This document shows positions 33,139 to 42,294 of a DNA stretch of 64,000 bases, one piece after another. How positions within the stretch are numbered: position 1 is the first letter of the stretch; the number at the start of each line of letters is the position of its first letter. The DNA is from Prevotella communis. GTDB lineage: Bacteria; Bacteroidota; Bacteroidia; Bacteroidales; Bacteroidaceae. The translations under genes were made by a program, and so were the position numbers. The notes below the pieces were generated by a model. That model saw only the letters and a list, made by a program, of their open reading frames with translations. It was not told the origin of the DNA and searched no databases. The stretch covers positions 1,488,001-1,552,000 of the forward strand of contig NZ_CP091792.1 of NCBI RefSeq assembly GCF_022024115.1, given 5' to 3'.

Positions 33139-35307
33139 TTATTTTTCTTTTATGAATAAATCTTGCAAACTCTTCTCTTGCTGAAGACACCATTGACGGA
33201 AATCCTTGATTGTCTGTGTGAAATCCTCATCAAGAACAGGATTTCCTTCACTGTCAATTTCCGTTTCAAAAGTATCATAATTTATTTTAAAAGAAGGAGA
33301 GAAGTATTTTACACGCTTACTTGTTTTTACTTCATATCCGACCTTTTTGATATCCCTTATAAAAATTTCATAATTCTGTTCTTTGAGACGGTTAAGTTCT
33401 GCATTTGACGGTTTATATGCAACGATTATAGTTGTGTTCACACCTGTTTCGGCAAAGACATTGGCCGGCATGTCAAATAATGCAACGATTCGCATCTTTT
33501 CCATAAGCCATTGTCTTGCAACGCGATGTGAGTCAATACTTGCAATTGAATTGGACAGAACAATACCCATTCTACCATTCTCTGCTAATATGCGATAGGC
33601 GTTCTCAAGAAATACTATTCCCAAATCAATCTTGTTAGCCTCTTTTGCTTTTGTCTTCTTTTTCTTTGTTTCATTAGTTTCTTCTCTTTGGCCATATAAC
33701 TTCCAAAGTTCGTAGCACTTAATAACATCTAAATCTTTTTGATCTTTAGGAGTATAAGCACGATCTTCTCCGAAAGGAGGATTAGTTAAAACAACATCAA
33801 ATTTTTTGATTTTGTTTGTGTCTGGGCGTTTTTCCCAATCACCATTTTGGTTCATTGATGGTATCAGCTGTATAGGCTCACCTGTACTTCCAAATTTTGT
33901 AAGTAGAGAACCGTATCCGTCTGTCTGAGCTATAATCTTTGCATTTCCATCTCCATTTAACAGCATATTGAGGGTGGCCAACATCACCATTTGGTCATCA
34001 ATATCCATACCAAAAATATTCTTGTCATCTAATTTGCTGTTTGAATTGACATATGAAACGGATAAGAAGTCTGCAATTCCAACTGTTGGGTCAATCACTG
34101 TTTCGCCATTTCTTGGATTAACAATGTCCACCAGAAATTCTATGAGAGGAAGTGGTGTGACAAACTGGGCATTTTGATCCTTAGAAAACTGTCCAGCAAA
34201 CTTGTAGAATACTAATTGATACAAATCTGTTTTCTGAGAATTTACAAATGAATAATCTTGAAACTGTTTAACAACTTCAATCAGTATACGAACGAGTTTT
34301 TCGTCTTTAATGTTAAACAAATCACCCTGTAGTATACGGTAATATGTTCCACTTGCTTCTTCTTTTAATTTACTTATACGATTAAGAAAAGTCTGAATTC
34401 CACTATCTGCTAATGTGTTAAAGGACCTTTCTTCGGGCTTTACATAAAAATCTAGATATCTTGTGGGTTGCTTCTCATTACGCTTTTCATCATATATCTT
34501 CAAAGATAAAATCTGAACTAAAACTTCAAATCCCTTTTGATTTACCATTCCTAATTTGTCCATCGTTCTAAGAATTGCGGACATGGCATCATTAATTTGT
34601 GTTGATTGTATACCCGAAATAATATCAAGATCATTTATAGAACGTATAGAATAATCTGTTTCTTTTGCATTTGCCCAATTAACTATACGTTCATAACTTG
34701 GAATATTTCTATAAGGATCTGGTAAATTTAAGGATAGATCTTTTAGACCACTCTTTTCTCCCTTAACGTTATATTCATCACTATAACGCAGATATTTACC
34801 ATTATACTTGCGGAATAGATACAGTCTTTCTGTGTCATACAATACTCCTAAGCAAAAATCAGCTTCGCTTTCTTTCATGTATGCTTTTAGCTGTTTATCC
34901 CATACTTCTGTTACGTTTTTATTGTCTTCTTTCTTGAATTCAATAGCAACAATTAAATGTTTTCTTAACCAATCCAAACTTTCAGAATTATTGTTCTGAT
35001 GATAATCTTTGTATTTATCATACCACGAAGATTCTGAAAAAATGGCGGCATCAATTATAATATCCGACGAACTTTTATTACCCTTTGGAAATCTTATTTC
35101 AGTACCTATAAGGTCTTTTGGAAACAATCCTGAATTTACGATACTATATAAGAATTGCCACTTGTAATACTGTTCATTGTGAGAACCATCTTTTTTCAAA
35201 AAAGATGTTGTTTTGTTTAGTGTCAAATGTTCAGGAAGAAAACAAACGTATTCTTGAGCTCTCTTATACTTTGAATCAAATATGATTTTTGCTTCACTAT
35301 ATTTCAT
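33139..35307 (-). CDS. fused restriction endonuclease-adenine methyltransferase
   Basis: In this 722-residue protein residues ~45-165 resemble the HsdR N-terminal nuclease fold: Asp82 and Asp86 in SSDIIIDAAIF and Glu123-x-Lys125 in IVAIEFKKED, a PD-(D/E)xK arrangement. Residues ~360-640 are an N6-adenine methylase with motif I DPTVGIADFL (a variant of DPxxGxGxFL) and NPPF at 509-512. With a separate S protein and no HsdR in sight, this resembles Type IIB (BcgI-like) or Type IIG systems. The motif I change from G-x-G to G-I-A is odd and may affect SAM binding. Confidence 0.82.
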   Translation of the reverse strand: MKYSEAKIIFDSKYKRAQEYVCFLPEHLTLNKTTSFLKKDGSHNEQYYKWQFLYSIVNSGLFPKDLIGTEIRFPKGNKSSSDIIIDAAIFSESSWYDKYKDYHQNNNSESLDWLRKHLIVAIEFKKEDNKNVTEVWDKQLKAYMKESEADFCLGVLYDTERLYLFRKYNGKYLRYSDEYNVKGEKSGLKDLSLNLPDPYRNIPSYERIVNWANAKETDYSIRSINDLDIISGIQSTQINDAMSAILRTMDKLGMVNQKGFEVLVQILSLKIYDEKRNEKQPTRYLDFYVKPEERSFNTLADSGIQTFLNRISKLKEEASGTYYRILQGDLFNIKDEKLVRILIEVVKQFQDYSFVNSQKTDLYQLVFYKFAGQFSKDQNAQFVTPLPLIEFLVDIVNPRNGETVIDPTVGIADFLSVSYVNSNSKLDDKNIFGMDIDDQMVMLATLNMLLNGDGNAKIIAQTDGYGSLLTKFGSTGEPIQLIPSMNQNGDWEKRPDTNKIKKFDVVLTNPPFGEDRAYTPKDQKDLDVIKCYELWKLYGQREETNETKKKKTKAKEANKIDLGIVFLENAYRILAENGRMGIVLSNSIASIDSHRVARQWLMEKMRIVALFDMPANVFAETGVNTTIIVAYKPSNAELNRLKEQNYEIFIRDIKKVGYEVKTSKRVKYFSPSFKINYDTFETEIDSEGNPVLDEDFTQTIKDFRQWCLQQEKSLQDLFIKEK

Positions 35308-35356
35308 AATCTATTTATAAACAATATTCTAACAATACAAGATAATTACAATTATA

Positions 35357-36019
35357 CTATTCTTTTTCTTTTTCCAATCTAATATTCCACAACGTCTTGC
35401 CTTTATAACTGAAATATTTTGGGCCTTGGTAGGCTTCGCTTTTATTATGCATTTTTTCAGGCAGGTATGTGCCGCAGAACGCAGATAAACTCCAAAGACG
35501 CCCATCGTATTCTACCTTATTTTTGCCAGCTACCTTAACTGGCAAATGTAGAGCATCAAAGATAATCTCATCGCCAACTGTTAGACCAACCATCGAAAAA
35601 TCGAAAGGTGGACGCTGCTCTTTCTTTTGGTCTACCTGTTTGATGACTACCTCCATAACTGGATATACTTGATGGGGTTCTCCATTCTCATACTTCATTA
35701 CTACGGCATCAGGTGATAATTGAGCAAGGTCGAGCATAATTTCCAAAGCTAGAGACGGTTCAAGATTAAAGAACTCTCTGTTTTGACGGATGCGTCTGTC
35801 TGTTAGACGGTCTATCTGCTTATGGATGGCTTTTTCTGCTTCACTGTACTTTTCTGTCTGCATTGTTGCATATATATCGAAAGGCAAAGGTACAGCAGTA
35901 TTGTCTAGCTCCTTGCTCCTCACGTCCACGGGGCGAGAGCTCTTGCCTATCTTAACCCAATCTTCTCTAAAGCTCGGATTGGTCAGAATGTATACATAAC
36001 CAGTTTCCTTGGTAGCCAT
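35357..36019 (-). CDS. GIY-YIG (T5orf172-type) nuclease with RAMA/DUF4357-like tail
   Basis: The N-terminal ~75 residues start GYVYILTNPSFREDWVKIG and include VDVRSKEL and EAEKAIHKQ, matching the T5orf172 GIY-YIG nuclease domain (Tyr, Arg and Glu residues in order). The C-terminus (VGDEIIFDALHLPVKVAGKN, YDGRLWSLSAFC) resembles the small RAMA/DUF4357 domain found with restriction-modification enzymes. It precedes the methylase by 49 bp and likely belongs to the same system. A leader hairpin lies just before the start. Confidence 0.75.
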   Translation of the reverse strand: MATKETGYVYILTNPSFREDWVKIGKSSRPVDVRSKELDNTAVPLPFDIYATMQTEKYSEAEKAIHKQIDRLTDRRIRQNREFFNLEPSLALEIMLDLAQLSPDAVVMKYENGEPHQVYPVMEVVIKQVDQKKEQRPPFDFSMVGLTVGDEIIFDALHLPVKVAGKNKVEYDGRLWSLSAFCGTYLPEKMHNKSEAYQGPKYFSYKGKTLWNIRLEKEKE

Positions 36020-36037
36020 GTTATTTATAATACAGAA

Positions 36038-36093
36038 ACTCCCTGACAGTGTCTCGACTGGCGACCAAACCTTTTAATACACTGAAAGGGAGT
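36038..36093 (-). promoter_or_regulatory. stable hairpin in the leader of the GIY-YIG gene
   Basis: On the minus strand ACTCCC...CAGTGT pairs with ACACTG...GGGAGT around a ~26-nt loop, ending 19 nt before the start codon. The rest of the 36094-36365 gap contains an AGCCTAGGCT palindrome and an AGGC/GCCT hairpin but no gene. Confidence 0.5.
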
Positions 36094-36365
36094 AACTATT
36101 ATTTCTCTATGTTGTTAAGGCACGAATGCCTGGGTGGTCTTTGTCGGGTAGTAGTAACAGCCTAGGCTGATAACAACTAATTGGCTACAAAGATAATAAT
36201 TTTCTAAGAAAATTAGAAGATTTTTGGGAATTATTAAAGAAATAATATTGATTAGAGATGCCTATCATAGAAAAATGAGTGATTATTTGTGACATAGTTA
36301 ACAAATGCCCTCCCGCTATCTTAGGGTGGTTAGCCTTCGATAGCGGGGTGGGGATAGATGTGCGT

Positions 36366-37100
36366 TTAACCACGAGATAAATGTTTGGTGTAGAAATCCT
36401 GCAGGGGAAAATCGTGGTTGGGGATGAATTTTGTCTCAGGGGAAGAAACCAAACGGAGGATTTTGGAGATTGGTATCTTTGCAGCTACATCGTTAGTGGC
36501 ATCGTGGCACAGGAGATAGTAATTGGGAATGTCACACAGAATGTAGTATGGGTGGACCAGAATCTTCTGTTCGGGCTTCTCAGCATTAAGCTTGTAGGTG
36601 ATGGTAGCGGGCTTCTTGTCGCTGATATGCTGATATAGAGCTTTGAATCTCCTCTGGTCCGATTCAGACGGAATTCTTTTGTAGAGAACAATCGGGTCGT
36701 TTGCTGGGTCAACATGCAGCATGTCTGACAGACGATTGGATAACTCGAGATACGTAAGCGAACCCTGAATGGGGTCGACAAAGCGGATTGACATCAAAGC
36801 GAAATGAAGGTGTCGGAGTTCGCCAGCGGTAAGTGCATTGTTGAATATCGTGGCATTCTCGTCTTCATACATATAATAAAGGCAATATCCACGGCGCTCA
36901 ACATGTATCTTTTGCTTATATAGGTATTTGAAGTTCTGGAGGTCAAAACGTATCGCATTTACCGTTACCTTTCGAAAACCATCCATTTCGAGACTAGCGT
37001 TGACTTTTTTTGTAATCTCATACACCGTGTAACCACATCGGTCGCGTAGTAGACGGTCGATAATTATCTCCCGTGCAATTGAAAGTTTCGTGTTTGCCAT
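36366..37100 (-). CDS. WYL-domain transcriptional regulator
   Basis: The 244-residue protein has a helix-turn-helix N-terminus (residues ~1-60, GYTVYEITKKVNASL) and a WYL-like domain with HPYYILCDIPNYYLLCH. WYL regulators sense nucleotides or damaged DNA and repress defence islands (BrxR, CapW). This one heads the minus-strand defence block starting with the GIY-YIG and R-M genes. TAATTTTG at 37151-37144 is its -7 box, with ACTAATTTTTAGT close behind as a candidate operator. Confidence 0.75.
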   Translation of the reverse strand: MANTKLSIAREIIIDRLLRDRCGYTVYEITKKVNASLEMDGFRKVTVNAIRFDLQNFKYLYKQKIHVERRGYCLYYMYEDENATIFNNALTAGELRHLHFALMSIRFVDPIQGSLTYLELSNRLSDMLHVDPANDPIVLYKRIPSESDQRRFKALYQHISDKKPATITYKLNAEKPEQKILVHPYYILCDIPNYYLLCHDATNDVAAKIPISKILRLVSSPETKFIPNHDFPLQDFYTKHLSRG

Positions 37101-37267
37101 AATTTTGATTTACTAATTTTTAGTGTTCTAAAAAATCGGAACGCAAAATTAGCAAAAAATATGGTGAAATGAGCAAAAATCTATGATAAGATAGATAAAT
37201 TGATAAATTTTTGTTTCATTTTTCCTAACTCTTACAATTTGGCTGTAAAAGTTGATAAAAACTGCAG

Positions 37268-37585
37268 TCAATTGTTTCCTTGCGATGTCACAAGATCGTC
37301 ACCCTCATTCTCGGCTTCTATTTCGCGACAGGCAGCGAAATAATCATTGAAGACTGCCTCGGCATCAATGCGCTTACTTTCATCGAAGCAGAAGTCCTCT
37401 TCCATGCGGATGAAAGCGTCGGCAAGACGAGCCAAAGTAAACAGGACTTCCTTTTTGCTAAGGCCCTTTTCCTCCTGTATATGAAGAACGGTATCTTCCA
37501 GCTCTTCTGCAGCTTCCTTAGTACGCTCCAGAAGCTCAGCGAACTCCAAGAGTTCATCAGCGGAATAGGGTATCGCCGGTCTCAT
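37268..37585 (-). CDS. hypothetical helical acidic protein, 105 residues
   Basis: Nearly all helix, rich in Glu/Ala/Leu, without signal peptide. It follows the lipoprotein gene by 28 bp. No family recognised. Confidence 0.55.
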   Translation of the reverse strand: MRPAIPYSADELLEFAELLERTKEAAEELEDTVLHIQEEKGLSKKEVLFTLARLADAFIRMEEDFCFDESKRIDAEAVFNDYFAACREIEAENEGDDLVTSQGNN

Positions 37586-37613
37586 GGTTTATTTGCACTA
37601 TAGATAATATATG

Positions 37614-37991
37614 TCAGAACGTGATAAAATATCCTTCGTCCCATTCTGTATCGAACGTAATACCAACTCCAGTGCTGATTGTGAGCTTGTATCCGAAGGC
37701 TGCTGCAGCAGAAACCATATTGTCGACGGTGGGCGAGTAGTATTCGTCGTTAATGGCCTCGTGATGCTGGTTCATATAGACACAGAACTTATCTGAGAAT
37801 GAACCGACGCTGTCAATAGAGGTGTCTGCTAGTCCTTTGCTCTCGTTGTAGAACAGCTCCATCTGATTAACTTTAACAGGCTCTTCAACAGAATCCTTTT
37901 CGCAGCTGGCAAAGCCGAATGCCATTGCTGCGAAAAGCATACAGAGGAATCCCTTCAGGGAAAATATGCGAGAAAATGTTACCATAACCAT
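37614..37991 (-). CDS. small lipoprotein, 125 residues
   Basis: The start at 37991 (MVMVTFSRIFSLKGF) gives a signal peptide ending in FASC followed by EKDS. Promoter -7 box TACCTTTG lies at 38018-38011, not phage type. The mature part is acidic and unfamiliar. It directly follows the terminase gene but with a separate promoter, so it is probably a cargo (moron) gene altering the host surface. Confidence 0.65.
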   Translation of the reverse strand: MVMVTFSRIFSLKGFLCMLFAAMAFGFASCEKDSVEEPVKVNQMELFYNESKGLADTSIDSVGSFSDKFCVYMNQHHEAINDEYYSPTVDNMVSAAAAFGYKLTISTGVGITFDTEWDEGYFITF

Positions 37992-38057
37992 CTTTACCTT
38001 AAAACTCTGGCAAAGGTACACAAATTATCTGAAAGATAATCTGATTATCGGAGATTT

Positions 38058-39794
38058 TTATAAAACTCCGCCAAGAGCGATGGGGTAGACGTCGTGCTGC
38101 GGGAACTTCTCACAGCCGATGTACAGCGTATCGAAAGCGTCGGTGCCGTCGGTACGATGCTCGAGCAGGTCCTCTTCGGACTCTGGCTGCTTCTCCATAG
38201 ACTTGTTCTTGCGGAAGCCGAGGCGTCCGCGTTCGACACCGGCAGACTGGATGGCCAGTATCAGGTCATCGTTGTTCTGGCGGTTGAAGAACGGCATGAG
38301 GCGCTGCTTGCCCGCGAAACCCTGATTGATGAGAAGGTACTTCTCGTCGTGGCGCATCGGGTTGCCCAGGTACACATCCTGTACCTGCCACCCGTGGCGC
38401 TCAAACTCATGGACGACGACGTAGCGGAAGTCCTGGTCGTTCACGGCATAGTTCGAGCCGAGGGCCGTGGCATCGTAGTAGAAGATGACCGTCTTGTTCT
38501 GATGATATGCGTAGTAGGCGCAGAAATCATCGACCAAGGCGGGAATCTTACGCTCGAACTTGACGTAGAAGGATTTGAGGACGTTCAGGCGGTTGCCGCT
38601 TGGCTGGCCCGCTACAATCCAGTTGATATTGGCATTGTAGTCCATGCCGATGCAGATGGGAGCCAGAGGATTCACATCCTCGTCGGCGCGGGAGTCAATG
38701 CTGCTGCCGAGCGTGGAGAACTGCGACGCAGCCTTGATGTCGTAGTTCTGCTGGCTCGTCTCTTTGAGGATCTTGTCGTAGCCCAGCTCGTCGAGATACG
38801 CAAAGTTAGAGGCATCATACTTATGATGCTCCTGCATAGAGGAGTAGAAGCCGTCATGCGTGATGCCGATGCGCTGACAGAGGATAGAGGTCTGGAAGGT
38901 CTTCGGTGTCAAGTCACGCTTCATCTGACGCAGATACTCTTCGCCCAGGAGCTGCAGGTTCTCAATGGTGCTGTACTCCTTATAGTACACCGCCACAGAA
39001 CGGAACTTGTTCAGCGACTGGTCGAGCCATTTCAAGTAGCCCTTCAGGTACTGGGGAATAGGCTGGTGCTGCTCCTTCAGACGAGCAATCCGCTCCTTTG
39101 TCTCCCAAATCTTGTAGATGGTGCCCTGAATCGTCTCGATAAGCTGGGGATCCATCTTCTCCCGATAATGCAGGAACCAGGAGCCCTTCTGCGTCTGGGG
39201 CATATCGGAGAGAACCATCATGGCGTGATTGAACGAATGATGGCCGAAATACGAGCGAATGCCGCCGTTGGCGGGAAGCGTCTCGTCCTTCAGCTTATTG
39301 TAATCAATGAACTTGGCCTCGTCAATCAAGAGCCAAGAAAGGGTCAGAGAGTTAGAAGAGCCAGGGCGGTCCTGAGAGATGATGACCGCGATGGAGCCGT
39401 TGTAGAAGGTGATGACATGCTCATAGTCTGCAGGTTCGGTAATCGGCTTGCCGAAGGACTTTGGCGGCTTACGGCCTACCACATAGTGGATGCCGTTCAG
39501 GTAGCCCCAGCGCTTCCATGCAGCCAACAGTCCGGGAATGGTGTTAGTGAGACCATGCTTAAACGTGGGAACCACGATACCACCAGTAGAGCCCGGCATT
39601 CGCTGCATATTACGCAGAACGAATGGCGAGGCGATAGAGTCCGTCTTGCCAGTACGTCGGCCAGCGACAATGACTGTTGTCTTGGCACCGATGTACTGGG
39701 CCATCAACTGGGGCTTGTTAAAGTACACGCGCTTCTCGTGCTGACGGGCTTCTGCATCCCAAAGGCTAGTATCTATTGTGGGCTTAGTGGGCAT
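38058..39794 (-). CDS. phage terminase large subunit
   Basis: The 578-residue protein has an ATPase with Walker A AGRRTGKT (44-51) and Walker B LLIDEA (155-160). The C-terminal RNase H-like nuclease has the conserved acids in IGMDYN, YYDATALG and TDGTDAFD. It drives DNA into the prohead and cuts the concatemer. The two genes before it look like small terminase or DNA-binding subunits. A (Pxx) 9-bp repeat covers its first codons. A 575-codon frame on the opposite strand is an antisense artefact. Confidence 0.9.
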   Translation of the reverse strand: MPTKPTIDTSLWDAEARQHEKRVYFNKPQLMAQYIGAKTTVIVAGRRTGKTDSIASPFVLRNMQRMPGSTGGIVVPTFKHGLTNTIPGLLAAWKRWGYLNGIHYVVGRKPPKSFGKPITEPADYEHVITFYNGSIAVIISQDRPGSSNSLTLSWLLIDEAKFIDYNKLKDETLPANGGIRSYFGHHSFNHAMMVLSDMPQTQKGSWFLHYREKMDPQLIETIQGTIYKIWETKERIARLKEQHQPIPQYLKGYLKWLDQSLNKFRSVAVYYKEYSTIENLQLLGEEYLRQMKRDLTPKTFQTSILCQRIGITHDGFYSSMQEHHKYDASNFAYLDELGYDKILKETSQQNYDIKAASQFSTLGSSIDSRADEDVNPLAPICIGMDYNANINWIVAGQPSGNRLNVLKSFYVKFERKIPALVDDFCAYYAYHQNKTVIFYYDATALGSNYAVNDQDFRYVVVHEFERHGWQVQDVYLGNPMRHDEKYLLINQGFAGKQRLMPFFNRQNNDDLILAIQSAGVERGRLGFRKNKSMEKQPESEEDLLEHRTDGTDAFDTLYIGCEKFPQHDVYPIALGGVL

Positions 39795-39813
39795 AATGGG
39801 GCTAATGGGCTAT
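39778..39813. repeat. 9-bp minisatellite, 4 units (site 3)
   Basis: The units span the junction of the terminase start and the end of the preceding gene; part is translated as MPTKPTI. Confidence 0.65.
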
Positions 39814-40436
39814 TTGGTTGATTCTGATTCTTCCTTGGGGTCGTCAAAGATTTCCTCAAAGTTCATATCGGCTTCCTCGTACTCGATATTGAGCGTATCA
39901 GGGTTAGAAGCACCCAATTCCTTGGTGAGCTTCTTGATACGCTCGTCGATGTTAGGCACAGGATTGATACCAACGACACGAGGGTCAGTAGTGGGGAAGA
40001 AGGGCTGCACCACAATCATGTGATACGGTACTGCCGTCTCGTCCTCGACATCGATGCGGTTGTATTTTGCGTATGATGTGGCCGCTTTCTCCATCGTCTT
40101 CGTATCCTTGCGCTTCTTCGCCATCTGGTATGTCTCCAGGATCATCTCGTTATATCGCCAACGGTGATAGTCGCGTGAGGCCTCGGAGAGATTGGGTAGG
40201 AGAGACTTCACGATTTTCAGGTCAGCGTAGGCAGTGACCTTTGAGATGCCGTAACGCTGCATGATTTCATCGACGAACTGGCGGTCCTTGGCGTCGCAGT
40301 TCGAGATGCACCACGTGACCATGTCACGCAGGCGGAGAATGTGGTCGACCTGTGTGATGGCGTATTTGGCCTCCAAATCCTCACGCTGGGTGTAGAGGTC
40401 AGCTCGGGCTATGTCTATGATTGATGGTAAAGGCAT
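39810..40436 (-). CDS. terminase small subunit-like DNA-binding protein
   Basis: The 208-residue protein has a helix-turn-helix region (YGISKVTAYADLKIV, residues ~70-84) and a highly acidic C-terminus. It lies 15 bp before the large terminase gene. Position and HTH suggest the small terminase subunit that recognises the packaging site. Confidence 0.65.
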   Translation of the reverse strand: MPLPSIIDIARADLYTQREDLEAKYAITQVDHILRLRDMVTWCISNCDAKDRQFVDEIMQRYGISKVTAYADLKIVKSLLPNLSEASRDYHRWRYNEMILETYQMAKKRKDTKTMEKAATSYAKYNRIDVEDETAVPYHMIVVQPFFPTTDPRVVGINPVPNIDERIKKLTKELGASNPDTLNIEYEEADMNFEEIFDDPKEESESTK

Positions 40437-40457
40437 ATGATTACTGGAACTATTGGG

Positions 40458-40742
40458 CTATTCGTCGTCCTCCATATCCATGAGGTTCTTCTGGGCGTTC
40501 TCGAGGGCGAGGGGAGAGCCGACATAGGCTAGCTGCATTTCCTGATGCAGCAGCTTCACCTTCGAAGCGGCCTTACCCTTGTGGTAACGCTTGCTGGCCT
40601 CGGTAGAGCGGTCGGCAATGTCCTCGCGAAGCTGTTCGGCGGGGATGTCGAAAAGCACAGCCATATCGGAAATTTTCAGATAAATCGAGGCATATTGTTC
40701 TATTTGTTGGAGAATTTCTTCTGTATATACTGATTGAGCCAT
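40458..40742 (-). CDS. small HTH-like protein, 94 residues
   Basis: The segment ISDMAVLFDIPAEQLREDIA reads as a helix-turn-helix. It is 21 bp ahead of the 208-residue gene and probably in the same operon. It could be a terminase co-factor or a regulator. Confidence 0.55.
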   Translation of the reverse strand: MAQSVYTEEILQQIEQYASIYLKISDMAVLFDIPAEQLREDIADRSTEASKRYHKGKAASKVKLLHQEMQLAYVGSPLALENAQKNLMDMEDDE

Positions 40743-40768
40743 TTCTTGTTCTAAATATGTTTAATTTA

Positions 40769-40800
40769 TTTGTACACCATTGGATTTTTTAGTACCTTTG
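40769..40800 (+). promoter_or_regulatory. host-type promoter of candidate small RNA
   Basis: TTTG (40769-40772), 20 nt, then TACCTTTG (40793-40800): a full match to the Bacteroidetes consensus, pointing against all neighbouring genes. Confidence 0.7.
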
Positions 40801-40805
40801 CATCC

Positions 40806-40896
40806 AAGGAATAAAATTTTTATTTCATAGTGTAGTAAGAAGTGTCTTACTCAGTGTTATCCCAAAAGCATTCTTCGTGAGAAGAGTGCTTTTTTT
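40806..40896 (+). ncRNA. candidate small RNA, ~91 nt
   Basis: It runs from the promoter above to a strong terminator (40867-40890, AGCA-TTCTTC stem, GTGA loop, then T7). Inside is an AGTAAGA/TCTTACT hairpin at about 40829-40846. There is no coding frame. The terminator overlaps the stop of the converging gene by 2 bp. Confidence 0.6.
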
Positions 40897-41416
40897 ATGT
40901 ACCATTGATTCTCTGTGAGAATAAGTCATACAGGGGAACGCTGTGGTTGTCAATTAAATCCTTTACTTGTGAGTGCAAGCGGGCGAAAATGGCCGGATCA
41001 GTAGAGATGAAGGCTGACTCGTGGCGGTTGCCTCGGGTCAGGTTTTGTGAGGTAATGACTGAGACTGTCTGACCAGACTCAGCCTGTACCAGCAGAATCT
41101 TCGAGTGATTGTCAGTGAGGAAGGTACGCTCAATGACCTGAGTCATGAATGACCAGAGCTTGAGCGTCTTGTTCGTGGCCTTGTGGTCAAGAACAAGGTT
41201 GAACTCGCTGACCTTGCCGCCCTTCTCGATGAAGTACAAGCGGCGAAGGAACTCCTCGGAGATAGAGAATGAAGTCTGCCACACCTTGGCTGTGCCTACC
41301 TGCTCGAGAATCCATTCAAGCAGGTCTGCTACCTGAACGGCATTGGAGAGATAGGCTTGTGAAGGGCATTCAGAGAGCGGCTTCACAACGTCAGCCATAG
41401 ATGCGGTACGCTTCAT
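40895..41416 (-). CDS. phospholipase D-like domain protein, 173 residues
   Basis: It contains DNHSKILLVQ followed by VITSQNLTRGN, resembling one HxK half of the PLD superfamily with the usual SxNLTxxN after it. A single half is present, as in PLD nucleases that dimerise. Found among phage head genes; role unknown. Confidence 0.6.
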   Translation of the reverse strand: MKRTASMADVVKPLSECPSQAYLSNAVQVADLLEWILEQVGTAKVWQTSFSISEEFLRRLYFIEKGGKVSEFNLVLDHKATNKTLKLWSFMTQVIERTFLTDNHSKILLVQAESGQTVSVITSQNLTRGNRHESAFISTDPAIFARLHSQVKDLIDNHSVPLYDLFSQRINGT

Positions 41417-41450
41417 GAGATGTCAGATGTAAGATGTCAGATGTAAGATG

Positions 41451-42272
41451 TTACTGCTTCTTTGTAGCCTTCTTCGTGGTACGCTTAGCCGTGGTCTTCT
41501 TAGGCTTTGCCTCTGGAGCGGGTGCCTCTGCAGACTGCTCAGAAGATTCGGCTGATTCTTCGGGATTAACCGAAGTGCCAGTAGGAATAACAGATTCCTC
41601 GTTAGGATTGACCGATGTTTCGGACTCCTTGATGGGCTGCTCGGAAACAGGTTCTTCCTCGGTGGAATCGGTATTTTCGAGGGTGGGGGACTCGACTGCT
41701 ACAGGCGTACCAGGGATATAGTGGTCATAGATATCCCAGTTCTCAACGCGCTTCTTGTCGAGGGCGATGATTTCCTTCAGGAAGGGATATCGCTCGCTGT
41801 CGGGGCAAGTGGCGTTATCGAGACTGAGCGAGCGCAGCTTCAGATGCAGCTCACGCATACGATGGACGATATCCAGGTTCTCCACATAGAGTGCCTGAAT
41901 CTCCTCGGGAAGGTCATCGTGGTCAGGACGCTTGCCAGCCTTGAAATTGGCAAATTCCTCCGATTTAACCGATGGAGATGCATCGGGAGTGGCGGCGGGC
42001 TTGATGACCTTTTTCACGATTTCATCGACCTCGGACTGCATCTGGCAGACCTGGTCGCGGGTGAGCTTCTGAAGGCGGAAGTTCAGGTACTTCTGAAGCT
42101 GCCCTTTAATGAACTCTGCCTTGCCTTTGGGATTGATGGAGATGTTGTGGTACATGATACGGTTGCCCGATAGCTGCAGTAGCATAAGGGCACCTTCATC
42201 CCAATCCTTCTGAGGGTCAGGCGTGTTCAGCCAGGCCTGTAGCTTGGCAGTGAATTGTGAATCTTGATTCAT
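41451..42272 (-). CDS. phage protein with Glu/Pro/Ser-rich tail, 273 residues
   Basis: The N-terminal ~190 residues are helical and soluble. The last ~80 are low-complexity (E/S/P/T) ending in a basic KRTTKKATKK. The basic end may bind DNA. It is in the head-gene operon between the PLD-like and phosphoribosyltransferase genes; family unknown. Confidence 0.55.
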   Translation of the reverse strand: MNQDSQFTAKLQAWLNTPDPQKDWDEGALMLLQLSGNRIMYHNISINPKGKAEFIKGQLQKYLNFRLQKLTRDQVCQMQSEVDEIVKKVIKPAATPDASPSVKSEEFANFKAGKRPDHDDLPEEIQALYVENLDIVHRMRELHLKLRSLSLDNATCPDSERYPFLKEIIALDKKRVENWDIYDHYIPGTPVAVESPTLENTDSTEEEPVSEQPIKESETSVNPNEESVIPTGTSVNPEESAESSEQSAEAPAPEAKPKKTTAKRTTKKATKKQ

Positions 42273-42294
42273 ATTCTAATGTTTATGTTTTACT

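Noticed and set aside
38094..39821. A 575-codon open frame on the plus strand
   Set aside because: It lies fully opposite the terminase gene, whose motifs are clear, and its product has a biased composition without motifs. It is an antisense frame caused by codon use.
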